From positions 310,001 through 374,000 of the forward strand of contig NZ_JAINVF010000002.1 in NCBI RefSeq assembly GCF_020400585.1: a stretch of 64,000 nt of DNA, in the 5' to 3' direction. The position numbers were made by a program, and so were the translations under genes. The DNA is from Streptomyces sp. NK08204 (lineage in GTDB: Bacteria > Actinomycetota > Actinomycetes > Streptomycetales > Streptomycetaceae). The notes below the pieces were generated by a model that ran no database searches, was not told the DNA's origin, and saw nothing but the letters and a program-made list of their open reading frames with translations. This document shows, one piece after another, positions 1-7,655 of the stretch. Numbering within the stretch: position 1 is the stretch's first letter; each line of letters opens with the position of its first letter.

Positions 1-17
1 TCCGTTCCCCGCCCCGG

Positions 18-165
18 TCACGCTTCGCCGACCGGTGCTGTCAGCACCGCGCGGACCGTCTTGCCGCTGGGCGGGTAGGGGACGGTGTCCCAGTGGTCGG
101 CCAGCGGGCGACGGCCCCCGGCCGGGTCGCGCCCGCAGGGGCAGAGCAGGCCGGGAGCCGGAATC
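18..165 (-). pseudogene. degenerate 3' copy of a HATPase (anti-sigma-factor-like) gene
   Basis: Read on the minus strand, this stretch ends with a recognisable tail (…DHWDTVPYPPSGKTVRA…, stop at 20-18) that matches the C-terminus of the intact HATPase gene at 1254-1706. Upstream of the match the reading frame is broken by small indels within the G-box (intact GGRGLALVAAL; here the same bases are shifted), and similarity fades near 165. It is a decayed fragment, not a functional kinase-like protein. Whether the rest of the gene once lay here, or only its end was copied, cannot be told from this window. Confidence 0.7.
58..104. repeat. 47-bp direct repeat, copy 1
   Basis: Identical over 47 bp to positions 1294-1340, in the same orientation. 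It lies in the degenerate HATPase copy, while copy 2 lies in the intact gene. The two copies bracket the nucleotidyltransferase pair. Similarity continues at lower identity on both sides. Confidence 0.85.
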
Positions 166-202
166 CGCCATGCCGCCGCCTCCTACCGGCGATACTGGAC
201 GC

Positions 203-565
203 ATGGACGCGACGACCACCGCCCCCCGCGCCGAGGTGTTGAGGGACCGCTACCGCAGCCGGCTGCCCGAGCGCCTGCAGGAGCTGGTCGGCCCCGTCGA
301 GGGCACCGTCGAGCTGCCGCTGCACATCGTCTGGTCCGGGCGGACGGGCTACAGTCTGGACCGCCCGAAGTCCCGCATGACGCTCTACCGGACGGTTCTT
401 GCCGAGGGCCTGCGCGAGGACCTGGCGGCATTCCTTCACCACCGGCTGCTGGCCGAGCAGTGGCCCGTTCTCCGCCGCCTGGTGAGCCCCTACGTCCGCG
501 AGGTCTGGGAGGACGCCTTCCCCGAACTGACCCGCACCGCTCCGGCCGACACGACCACCGCGTGA
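203..565 (+). CDS. small conserved protein upstream of an AbiEii-type nucleotidyltransferase
   Basis: The product has 120 residues from an ATG at 203. An upstream extension of the frame would run into the decayed HATPase fragment, so this ATG is preferred. I do not recognise a named domain; it has an arginine-rich N-terminal third (RDRYRSRLPERLQ) and a tryptophan-rich C-terminal part. Its stop overlaps the GTG of the next gene by four bases (GTGA), so the two are translationally coupled. By position it could be the antitoxin or regulatory partner of the nucleotidyltransferase. It does not look like a classic winged-helix AbiEi, so that role is inferred from position only. Confidence 0.6.
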   Translation: MDATTTAPRAEVLRDRYRSRLPERLQELVGPVEGTVELPLHIVWSGRTGYSLDRPKSRMTLYRTVLAEGLREDLAAFLHHRLLAEQWPVLRRLVSPYVREVWEDAFPELTRTAPADTTTA

Positions 566-1221
566 AACTCACCCCGCTCCACGAGCGTCTCCTCGCCGAC
601 ATCCTCGACCTCGGCTCCCCCTATCCCCTGGTCCTCACCGGCGGATACGCCGTGCAGGCCCATGGCCTGGTCGAACGCTTCAGCCGCGACCTCGACGTCG
701 CCACGGAGAACCCTGCCCCGATGGAGGAGATCGTCGCCTCTCTCACCACCGGCCTCGCCGCGCGCGGCTGGCGGACCACGCACGTCCAGACCGACCCGCT
801 CAGCGGTCGGTTCCTCGTCACCGACCCGGACACGGGCGAGGAGTGAGAGGTCGACGTCCTCAAGGAGGCGTTCTGGGCCCCGCCTGCCCAGACTCCCTAC
901 GGCCCTGTCCTCTCCCTCGACGACGTGATCGGTACCAAGGTCCGCGCACTTGCCGAGCGCGGCACCGTCCGCGACCTCATCGACGTCCGGGCGGCCTCCC
1001 GCCACCGCTCCACCGCCGACCTCGAATCCCTCGGCCGCCGCCGCGCCCCCGAGGAGTTCAGTCTCGAGGACCTCCGCGACCGACTCACCGGCGCGGACTG
1101 GTACGAGGACGAGGACTACGCCGCGTACGGGCTCGCCTCCCGGCAGATCGAGGAGCTCAAGACGTGGGCGCTGGAGTGGGCGGAGGACCTGGGGGCACGC
1201 ATCCACGACGAGAACGCCTGA
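562..1221 (+). pseudogene. AbiEii/AbiGii-type nucleotidyltransferase, interrupted by in-frame TGA
   Basis: The frame opens with GTG at 562 and carries the nucleotidyltransferase signature near residues 30-50 (LTGGYAVQAHG…RFSRDLDVAT: the GG motif and the DLD metal-binding acids). At codon 95 (844-846) there is a TGA, after which the same frame continues without a break (EVDVLKEAFW…VIGTKVRALAERG…RDLIDV) to a stop at 1219-1221. Together the two parts make about 219 codons, a normal length for this family. The family transfers nucleotides and serves as the toxin of type IV abortive-infection systems. A single substitution such as CGA to TGA would explain the stop. The downstream part has a possible GTG restart at 925 but would lack the catalytic motif. 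Confidence 0.8.
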
Positions 1222-1253
1222 CACCGAGCCGTAACCCCCTCCGCGCGGTCTGA

Positions 1254-1706
1254 TCACACGCCGGCCGGTGGTGTCCGGAGCTCGGCCCGGACGGTCTTGC
1301 CGCTGGGCGGGTAGGGGACGGTGTCCCAGTGGTCGGCCAGAGCGGCGACGAGCGCCAGGCCGCGCCCGCCGGGGCGGAGCGGGTCGGATTCGGCGCCCGC
1401 CGGAAGAGGCCACGGGTAGACGTCCCCGCGGGCGTCGCTGACCTCCACGCGCAGGCGGCCGGCCCCCGGGGCGAAGACGAGCGTCAGCCGGAAACAGCGG
1501 CCCGGCACGCGGCCGTGGAAGACGGCGTTGGCGGCAAGCTCCGCAACGACGATCTCGGCACGCTCCGTGAGGCTCTGTGGAGCGCCCCAGGACCGCAGCT
1601 CTGCGACGCCGAGGAGTCGGGCGAGCCGGGCGCCGCGCCGCGTGGAGGACAGCAGCTGCGTGAATGTGCAGGTGTGAGGGCTTAGTTGGGGAGACGCTTG
1701 GTTCAT
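1254..1706 (-). CDS. ATP-binding (HATPase_c, anti-sigma-factor-like) protein
   Basis: About 150 residues from an ATG at 1706. It is a stand-alone GHKL ATPase domain of the SpoIIAB/RsbW type, with an N-box (ERAEIVVAELAANAVFHG) and a G-box (GGRGLALVAALADHW). Such proteins in Streptomyces bind ATP and usually act as anti-sigma or partner-switching factors. It is divergent from an XRE/DUF5753 regulator followed by a DUF397 protein, a trio repeated many times in Streptomyces genomes (the WhiJ/abaA-like arrangement) and linked to development and secondary metabolism. A longer frame exists upstream, but its extra residues have no HATPase character. Confidence 0.85.
   Translation of the reverse strand: MNQASPQLSPHTCTFTQLLSSTRRGARLARLLGVAELRSWGAPQSLTERAEIVVAELAANAVFHGRVPGRCFRLTLVFAPGAGRLRVEVSDARGDVYPWPLPAGAESDPLRPGGRGLALVAALADHWDTVPYPPSGKTVRAELRTPPAGV
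1294..1340. repeat. 47-bp direct repeat, copy 2
   Basis: Same sequence and orientation as 58-104. It encodes the C-terminal LADHWDTVPYPPSGKT segment of the intact HATPase gene on the minus strand. Confidence 0.85.
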
Positions 1707-1879
1707 GGGGCCAGCGTGGCGGCCGGATGCCGGTGGTTGCGAGCGTGGCACCCCGTACGCGGAGTGAGCGTACGGGCACATGGGGTGGACAGTACGCCGG
1801 GGATTCCGTCACGCTGAGTTGTGAGTGGCGGGGCGGCGTACGGGGCTGTCGCGGTGCGGTACGAAGAGAGGGGCGGCGT

Positions 1880-2785
1880 ATGGGCAACGTCGATGGGGAC
1901 GCGGCCGGGGCCGAGCGCGAAGCCGGAGATGCCGGCGCAGACGTCCGGGCGGCTCCGGCGGGGGAGTGGGAGCGGGAGCCCCATCCGTCGGACAGTCTGC
2001 GCACGTTCGGCGCGGTCGTCCAGGCCCTGCGCGAACACGCGGGGCTCAGCCGCGCCGAGCTGGCCGCCCTGGTCCAGTACTCCAAACACACCGTGGAGTC
2101 GGTGGAGTTGGGCCGCCGGATGCCGGACGAGGCGTTCGTGGAGCGCGCGGAGCAAGCCCTCGGCAACACCGGTGCGCTGCGGAAGGCCGCCCGCCATCTC
2201 ACCCGGGGGGAGGCGGGCCTCGCGGCGTGGTTCCGGCGGTGGGCGCGGCTGGAGCGGGAAGCGGTGAGCCTGTGCACGTACGAGTGCCGGCTGGTGCCGG
2301 GGTTGCTGCAGTCGCAGGCGTATGCGCGGGCGGTGTTCGAGGGCACGATCCCGCTGCGGACCGACGCGGAGATGGAAGTGCAGCTCGCCGCCAGGATGGA
2401 ACGGCAGAAGATGATGCGGGAGCGGCCGACCGTGCCGTTCAGCTTCATCGTCGAGGAGCACGTGTTCCGGCGGCGGTTCGGGGGCGCGGAGGCGATGCGT
2501 GAGCTGCTGGACCATGTCCTGGAGCGGAGTGCTCCGCGGAATGTGACGCTTCAGGTGGTGCCGTTGGAATCCGGGCTTCACGCGTGCCTGGATGGGCCGA
2601 TGCGGATCCTGGAAACTCCTGCGGGACAGCGGCTCGGGTACTCCGAGGGCCAGAAGAACGGGCGGCTGATCTCCGACCCGAAACAGGTGAGTGCACTCTG
2701 CCAGCGCTATGAAACACTGCGCTCGCAGGCCCTGAGCCCCGACGAATCCCGGGCCCTGCTGGAGCGACTGCGAGGAGAGCTATGA
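1880..2785 (+). CDS. XRE-family regulator with DUF5753 domain (WhiJ-like)
   Basis: A protein of 301 residues from ATG 1880, preceded by GAGAGGGG. Residues about 40-95 form a helix-turn-helix of the XRE type (LREHAGLSRAELAALVQYSKHTVESVELGRRMP). The rest is the DUF5753 domain typical of WhiJ-like regulators (WARLEREAVSLCTYECRLVPGLLQ, then FIVEEHVFRRRFGG and a C-terminal helix region). These DNA-binding proteins pair with a small DUF397 protein thought to relieve their repression. The stop overlaps the next ATG, so both are made from one mRNA. It is divergent from the HATPase gene, completing the usual triad. Confidence 0.9.
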   Translation: MGNVDGDAAGAEREAGDAGADVRAAPAGEWEREPHPSDSLRTFGAVVQALREHAGLSRAELAALVQYSKHTVESVELGRRMPDEAFVERAEQALGNTGALRKAARHLTRGEAGLAAWFRRWARLEREAVSLCTYECRLVPGLLQSQAYARAVFEGTIPLRTDAEMEVQLAARMERQKMMRERPTVPFSFIVEEHVFRRRFGGAEAMRELLDHVLERSAPRNVTLQVVPLESGLHACLDGPMRILETPAGQRLGYSEGQKNGRLISDPKQVSALCQRYETLRSQALSPDESRALLERLRGEL

Positions 2786-2973
2786 GCAGCGGTACGACGG
2801 AACTCGCCTGGTTCAAGTCCAGCTACAGCGGCAGTGAGGGCGACGACTGCGTGGAGGTGGCGATCGCCGAACAGGCCGTCCACGTAAGGGACTCCAAGGA
2901 CCTGACCCGCCCGGCCTTCGCGGTGGGCCGCGAAGGCTGGGGACAGTTCGTGCGGTTCGCGTCGGAGTGCTGA
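2782..2973 (+). CDS. DUF397 domain small protein
   Basis: A 63-residue protein with the family hallmarks WFKSSYSG…DDCVEVA…VRDSKD near the N-terminus and the GW..FV tail. Its ATG overlaps the stop of the XRE/DUF5753 gene (ATGA). DUF397 proteins are small, soluble and usually encoded next to a DUF5753 regulator. The family is thought to bind that regulator and modulate it (BldB-associated systems). The length is normal for the family. Confidence 0.92.
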   Translation: MSSGTTELAWFKSSYSGSEGDDCVEVAIAEQAVHVRDSKDLTRPAFAVGREGWGQFVRFASEC

Positions 2974-2996
2974 GGAGGCAGTGATCGCACCCGGTC

Positions 2997-3027
2997 GGGC
3001 CGTGACATGAGAAGGACCGCACGGCCC
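2997..3027. terminator. hairpin between convergent genes
   Basis: Arms GGGCCGTG (2997-3004) and CACGGCCC (3020-3027) with a 15-nt loop. This is nested inside a wider pair TGATCGCAC (2982-2990) / GTGCGATCA (3056-3064). It lies between the convergent DUF397 gene and membrane-protein gene and could end transcription from both sides. Confidence 0.55.
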
Positions 3028-3061
3028 AGGTGAGTTGAGAGGCTGATCTGGGCCAGTGCGA

Positions 3062-3784
3062 TCAGGCGGTGCGCCCCCGCACACGGCGGATCGGCCGCAC
3101 GATCAGCCACAGCACCGATCCGACCAGGATGAGCAGGCCGGCGACCAGCAACGCGGCGCCGATCCAGAGCAGCCCCGCGATCTTCACGCCCACGGTCACA
3201 TGACCGGCGAGCCTGCGCGACCCGTCGGGCTTCATGGCGACCGCCGCCACCTCGCCCGGCTGCACGGTCCACTTCAGTGTCTGGGCACCCTTTCCGCTGG
3301 CCTTGGCCATCCATACGTCGGCCTGATCCGGCAGCGTCCTGGGCGCGCCGCCCGGGTGCACGGTCTGGCGGTCGCCCTTGGAGTCCGAGTCGTGGATGGT
3401 GGTGTACTGGACGCCGTCCAGGTACTGGCGGAGCCTGGCCTCGTCGGTGACGCCGATGAACACCGTGTCGGCACTGTTGTCGGGCTTGAAGGTGATCCGG
3501 AGGCCTTCCTGCAGGCCCGCCATCGCTTTGTCGGGATTCCAGCTGTCGGTGGCCATGGCGTAGGTGTCGGTGCGGTGCGCGTACCGGCCGGTGCCCACGT
3601 CGATGTAGCCGTCGTCCTGGGTGGCCATGGCCATGGCAGTGCCACCCAGGCCGGCGAGTGTCAGGGCCACAAGGGACAGGACTGTCCCGACCACGACGGC
3701 AACGACCCGCCCCCTCGTCCAGCCGGCGGACCTGCCGCGTGAGTTCGTCTCTTCTGGTGAAGCACCGGCACCCTGGTAGGTCAC
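3062..3784 (-). CDS. two-pass membrane protein of unknown function
   Basis: A 240-residue protein. GTG at 3784 is chosen because GGAGGG sits a few bases before it; a longer frame to 3943 lacks such a site. One hydrophobic segment lies near residues 26-50 (VVAVVVGTVLSLVALTLAGLGG) and another at the C-terminus (IAGLLWIGAALLVAGLLILVGS), followed by a basic cytoplasmic tail (RRVRGR). The 130-residue part between them is polar and probably extracellular. No enzymatic motif is visible and I do not recognise a family. Confidence 0.75.
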   Translation of the reverse strand: MTYQGAGASPEETNSRGRSAGWTRGRVVAVVVGTVLSLVALTLAGLGGTAMAMATQDDGYIDVGTGRYAHRTDTYAMATDSWNPDKAMAGLQEGLRITFKPDNSADTVFIGVTDEARLRQYLDGVQYTTIHDSDSKGDRQTVHPGGAPRTLPDQADVWMAKASGKGAQTLKWTVQPGEVAAVAMKPDGSRRLAGHVTVGVKIAGLLWIGAALLVAGLLILVGSVLWLIVRPIRRVRGRTA

Positions 3785-4016
3785 AGAACCCTCCTCGATC
3801 TTGTCGCCCAAGTGTCGGACGTCGGGAGCACTTTGCATAGAAGAGCGATGCAGGACGACGCACAGATCCCCGCTTCCCCCGTTCGGCCCGCTCGATGGAC
3901 GGCAGTCGGGTGAAGACCCTTTGGCCTCAGAGGCCGTCGGCAAGCTGCTGCGGCTCCTGCGGTGCGGCTGCCCCTACGGAACGGAATAGCCGCGGGCCGG
4001 CCCCGGTTGCCGTGAC

Positions 4017-4892
4017 ATGACGACTCATGCGCCGCGGCCCGAGGTGCTGCGATACACCGCCTTCTCCAGCACCCCCGACGGCGGAAACCCCGCCGGCGTT
4101 GTCCTGGACGCCACCGCCCTGGACGACAGCGACATGCTGGCCATCGCCGCCGACCTCGGATACTCGGAGTCCGCGTTCCTGTCCGCGCCCCCGGAGGGCC
4201 TCGGCGGCGAGGAGGGACAGGCGTACACCATCCGCTACTTCAGCCCCAAGGCCGAGGTGCCGTTCTGCGGGCACGCCACCGTCGCGACCGCCGTCGCGCT
4301 CGCCGAGCGGACAGGCCCGGGGAAGCTGGTGTTCGCGACGCGCGCCGGCACCGTGCCGGTGGAGGTGACCGAGGCGGGCGGGACGCTCAGGGCCACACTC
4401 ACCAGTGTCGAGCCGCACATCGAGGAGATCGCCGACGCCGACCTCGGGGAGGCGCTCGCCGCGCTCGGCTGGCCCGCCGCCGATCTCGACCCGGCCTTCC
4501 CGCCCCGTATCGCGTTCGCCGGCGCCCGCCACCTCGTTCTCGCGGCGGCGACGCGCGAGCGCCTCGCGGATCTCGCATACGACTTCGCGCGCCTCGAAGC
4601 CCTGATGCACCGCTTGGACCTGACCACGGTCCAGTTGGTGTGGCGGGAGTCGGCCACCGTGTTCCACGTCCGTGACCCGTTCCCCGTCGGCGGCGTCGTC
4701 GAGGACCCGGCAACCGGCGCCGCTGCTGCCGCGTTCGGCGCGTACGCCCGTGAGTTCGCCCTGGTCCCCGAGGAAGCCGCTCTCACCTTGCACCAGGGTG
4801 AGGACCTGGGCCGCCCCGGCGAGCTCACGGTGACGCTGCGCGCGGGTGACCCGCGCGTCCGTGTCAGCGGCGCAGGAACTCGCATCAGCTGA
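4017..4892 (+). CDS. PhzF-family isomerase/epimerase
   Basis: A 291-residue protein, the usual length of the PhzF family (diaminopimelate-epimerase fold, two mirror-image halves). Visible signatures are TPDGGNPAGVVL near residue 20, LGYSESAFL with the catalytic glutamate near 45-50, FCGHATVATA near 80 and VEDPATGAAAAAFG near 230. PhzF itself isomerises a dihydroanthranilate in phenazine synthesis; most homologues lack that context and have no known substrate. No phenazine genes are nearby, so only the family can be assigned. The gene stands alone between a membrane-protein gene and a LacI regulator. Confidence 0.88.
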   Translation: MTTHAPRPEVLRYTAFSSTPDGGNPAGVVLDATALDDSDMLAIAADLGYSESAFLSAPPEGLGGEEGQAYTIRYFSPKAEVPFCGHATVATAVALAERTGPGKLVFATRAGTVPVEVTEAGGTLRATLTSVEPHIEEIADADLGEALAALGWPAADLDPAFPPRIAFAGARHLVLAAATRERLADLAYDFARLEALMHRLDLTTVQLVWRESATVFHVRDPFPVGGVVEDPATGAAAAAFGAYAREFALVPEEAALTLHQGEDLGRPGELTVTLRAGDPRVRVSGAGTRIS

Positions 4893-5010
4893 GAGCCCGC
4901 GCAGGTGGGCGGGCCGGACAGCTCGTGCGGCGGTTTCCCGGCCCACCCAGTTGCGCCACGTGGACTCCTGTCCGTGGCGAAGGCCGGTCAGACGACCTGG
5001 AAGGGCCTGC

Positions 5011-6060
5011 TCACGCCGTAGCGCGTCGGACCAGGCGGGTCGGGATGACCAGGGAGGACGGCGGGCGGCCGGCGCTGTCCCCCTCCGCCCGCCGGTCGAG
5101 GCTGCGCAGCAGCAGCCGTACCATCAGCCGGCCCATCTCCTCGATGTCCTGGCGGACGGTGGTCAGCGGCGGGTCGGTCAGCTCGGCCACGTTGGCCATG
5201 TCGTCGAAGCCGACGACCGCCACGTCCTGCGGCACTCGGCGTCCGCGCTCCCGCAGGACGCGCAGGGCACCCGAGGCCATCAGGTCGGAGGCGACGAAGA
5301 CGGCGTCCAGGTCGGGGGCGCGGTCCAGCAGCGTGGCCATCGCCTGTGCGCCGCCTGCCTCGGTGAAGTCGCCTTCGACGATGAGCCGGGGGTCGGCGTC
5401 CATGAGCATGTCGTGGTAGCCGTCGAGCCGGTCGACGGAGGCCGTCTGGTCCATCGGCCCGGTGATGGTCGCGATGTGGCCGCGTCCCAGCGAGATGAGA
5501 TGGCGCACGGCCTCGCGAGCGCCACCGCGGTTGTCCGAGTCGACGTACAAGAGGCTGCGGTCCGATTCCGCTCCCGGCCACCCGGGACGGCCGCCGAAGA
5601 CGGTCGGAATCCCCAGTCGGCGCGTGATGTCCGGCAGGGGATCCTCGTTGTGCAGGGAGAACAGCACGGCGCCGTCGACGTGACCCCCGGCGAGGTAGCG
5701 GCCCACCCTGTCGTAGTCGGCCGCCCCCTCCGTCAGCAGCAGGACCAGCTGGTGGTCGTTGCCGGCCAGCTCCCGGCTGATACCGAGGAGCTGCTGGGCG
5801 AAGAAGGGGTTGGTGAAGACCTTGGTCTCCGGCTCCGCGGCGATGACGGCGATCGCCCCGGTGCGCCGGGTGACCAGGGTGCGGGCCGCTTGGTTCGGCA
5901 CGTACCCCAGTTCCTCGACGGCGCGGCGGACCTTCTCCACCAGAGCCTCGCGCACCCCGCTGCCCCCGTTGACGACCCGGGAGACGGTGGCCCGGGAGAC
6001 ACCGGCCCGTTCGGCGACGGCTTCCAGAGTGGGGCGGCGCGCGGAGGTCTGGTCGGACAA
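5011..6060 (-). CDS. LacI-family transcriptional regulator
   Basis: A 349-residue LacI/GalR protein. The N-terminal helix-turn-helix and hinge (TLEAVAERAGVSRATVSRVVNG…VRRAVEELGYVPNQAAR) are followed by a periplasmic-binding-protein-like effector domain (FGGRPG…YVDSDNRGGAREAVRHLISLG…GPMDQTAS…VFVASDLMASG…VGFDDMANVAELTDPPLTTV) typical for sugar effectors. Two palindromes typical of LacI operators lie upstream (6126-6137 and 6308-6321), so it probably represses itself. No carbohydrate gene is adjacent, so its target in this strain is unclear. Confidence 0.93.
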   Translation of the reverse strand: MSDQTSARRPTLEAVAERAGVSRATVSRVVNGGSGVREALVEKVRRAVEELGYVPNQAARTLVTRRTGAIAVIAAEPETKVFTNPFFAQQLLGISRELAGNDHQLVLLLTEGAADYDRVGRYLAGGHVDGAVLFSLHNEDPLPDITRRLGIPTVFGGRPGWPGAESDRSLLYVDSDNRGGAREAVRHLISLGRGHIATITGPMDQTASVDRLDGYHDMLMDADPRLIVEGDFTEAGGAQAMATLLDRAPDLDAVFVASDLMASGALRVLRERGRRVPQDVAVVGFDDMANVAELTDPPLTTVRQDIEEMGRLMVRLLLRSLDRRAEGDSAGRPPSSLVIPTRLVRRATA

Positions 6061-6125
6061 GGAACGCTCCTCTCGGGGACGGGAACAGCGTAGCTTCCCG
6101 GTGACCGGATGCGAGCGCGTGGGAA

Positions 6126-6137
6126 GAGAGCGCTCTC
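6126..6137. promoter_or_regulatory. LacI-type operator, proximal
   Basis: Perfect palindrome GAGAGCGCTCTC with the central CG step typical of LacI/GalR operators, 66 bp upstream of the LacI-gene start. It is identical in core to the site at 6308-6321. Confidence 0.7.
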
Positions 6138-6307
6138 ATGGCTGTGCGGCGGTGCAGACGGTGTCGCACGCGCAGGCCGCGTGACGGAACATCAATTCCC
6201 TTGCCGAGTAGGGGTCGAGAGGCGATACGTACGTGGCTGAGGGGAGGCGTTCGCCAACCGCGCGAAGTGTTGACAGGTGCGGAAGCTGTCCCTGGCCTCC
6301 CCCGTTT

Positions 6308-6321
6308 TGAGAGCGCTCTCA
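6308..6321. promoter_or_regulatory. LacI-type operator, distal
   Basis: Perfect 14-bp palindrome TGAGAGCGCTCTCA, 183 bp (start to start of the 12-bp core) from the proximal copy. Two matching operators suggest cooperative binding or looping. The 6061-6477 interval holds both and no convincing gene. Confidence 0.7.
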
Positions 6322-6446
6322 CAGAGAGCCGTGAGGGTGCGGAGCACCGGTGACGGCAGCTGCGACCGGGTGGAGACCTGCCGGTACTTCGCGACGGACC
6401 CGGTGGCGGGCTGGGAGCACCCTGCCCTACAAGTAGCCGACACAGC

Positions 6447-6480
6447 TGAGGGCCTGGACCCCCTGGCGTTCAGGCCCTCA
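6447..6480 (-). terminator. terminator of the LysR gene
   Basis: Inverted arms TGAGGGCCTG (6447-6456) and CAGGCCCTCA (6471-6480) with a 14-nt loop. The upstream arm includes the stop codon of the LysR gene on the minus strand. There is no U-tract, as is common in Streptomyces. Confidence 0.6.
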
Positions 6481-7398
6481 GATGTGTCCCGCGTCCGGCC
6501 GCGCCCGGGCCTGATCGGCGAGCATCCGTTCCAGGACCAGCAACGCTTCCGGGGCGTGCCGCGTATCAAGACGAACGGTGTAGATGAATCGGTTCAGTTC
6601 CGGGTTCGCCAAGGGCCGGGCGACGACCTCGGTCATGTTCCGGGGGAGGGCCATCCTGGGCAGTACCGCCACGCACAGACCCGCGGCGACGAACCCCAGG
6701 ACGGTGTTGAAGTCGTCGCCCTCGTACTCCAGGCGCGCCTCGAAGCGCGAGGTCTTGGCCATCTGGGCCAGGAGGTCCAGCCGGAGGGCGGCTTCCGGAG
6801 CGGCGATCCAGGTCTCCGAGGCCAGGTCGGCCAGGTCGATGACCTGCCGGCCGGCCAGCGGGTGTCCGGCAGGCAGCACCGCCATCACCGGGTCGTGCGC
6901 CACCAGAGTGCGGCGCAGGGACCGGGGCGGTGGCAGGGGGATGAAGTCGTAGTCGTAGGTCAGTGCCAGGTCCATGTCCCCGCGTTTGACCCGGTTGTGG
7001 CTGGCCTCCGGTTCCAGCTGCGAGAGACTGACCTGGACGTCCGGGTAAGCGGTGTGCAACTGTGCCAGTGCGTTGGGGACGAGGCCGCCGGCAGCGGACG
7101 CGAACGCGCCGAGCCGGATCCGCCCGGAGGTGCCGGCGCGCATGGCGTCGAGCTCGGTGGACGCCGCCGCCAGAGCCGAGCGTACGCCCTGTTCGGCGTC
7201 GAGGAGGACCTGGCCGGCCGGTGTCACCCGCACCGGACGACGCTCCAGCAGCCGCAGCCCGGCGCGGCGTTCCAGCTCCGCTACCTGCTGTGACACCGCG
7301 GGTGCACTGTAGCCCAGCTCCCGCGCGGCGGCGCTGAAGGACCCGTGGCGCACCACGGCTTCGAGGGTGGCGAGCAGCCGGGGGTCGAGCGTTTGCAT
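6478..7398 (-). CDS. LysR-family transcriptional regulator
   Basis: A 306-residue LTTR. The N-terminal winged helix is clear (LLATLEAVVRHGSFSAAARELGYSAPAVSQQVAELERRAGLRLLERRPVRVT, residues 8-60), followed by the periplasmic-binding-like effector domain (residues 90-300). It starts at ATG 7398 and is divergent from the glutamine amidotransferase gene at 7656, the classic LTTR-target layout. That gene, perhaps with the permease beyond it, is therefore the likely target. The effector is unknown. Confidence 0.93.
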   Translation of the reverse strand: MQTLDPRLLATLEAVVRHGSFSAAARELGYSAPAVSQQVAELERRAGLRLLERRPVRVTPAGQVLLDAEQGVRSALAAASTELDAMRAGTSGRIRLGAFASAAGGLVPNALAQLHTAYPDVQVSLSQLEPEASHNRVKRGDMDLALTYDYDFIPLPPPRSLRRTLVAHDPVMAVLPAGHPLAGRQVIDLADLASETWIAAPEAALRLDLLAQMAKTSRFEARLEYEGDDFNTVLGFVAAGLCVAVLPRMALPRNMTEVVARPLANPELNRFIYTVRLDTRHAPEALLVLERMLADQARARPDAGHI

Positions 7399-7655
7399 GG
7401 AGTTAAGCCTCGCTTATCTACCGCGAAGAAATCATTTCTTGTGCTTAAGGGTGCACGGCGCCAGGATTCTTGCCGAACGGCCGGGGTGGTGACTCCCTCC
7501 CGCCCTGGCCGTGGCCGATCCCCTTCCCCGCACAGCAGGCGCATCCGTGCGCCTGCTGTACCGCGCGCCGGCCTTTGCCGCGCCCGGTGCGCTGCTGTGC
7601 CACCGGAAGGAGTCACAGGCCGACGATCGACCTTCGAACTTCGAAAGGGGGGACG

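Noticed and set aside
844..846. TGA in the nucleotidyltransferase gene as a selenocysteine codon
   Set aside because: No SECIS-like hairpin was recognised after it and the family does not use selenocysteine. A nonsense mutation or read error is simpler.
3922..3934. GGCCTC-A-GAGGCC palindrome upstream of the PhzF-family gene, considered as a tRNA or attachment-site remnant
   Set aside because: No acceptor stem, anticodon arm or CCA-like end could be built around it, and no integrase lies nearby.
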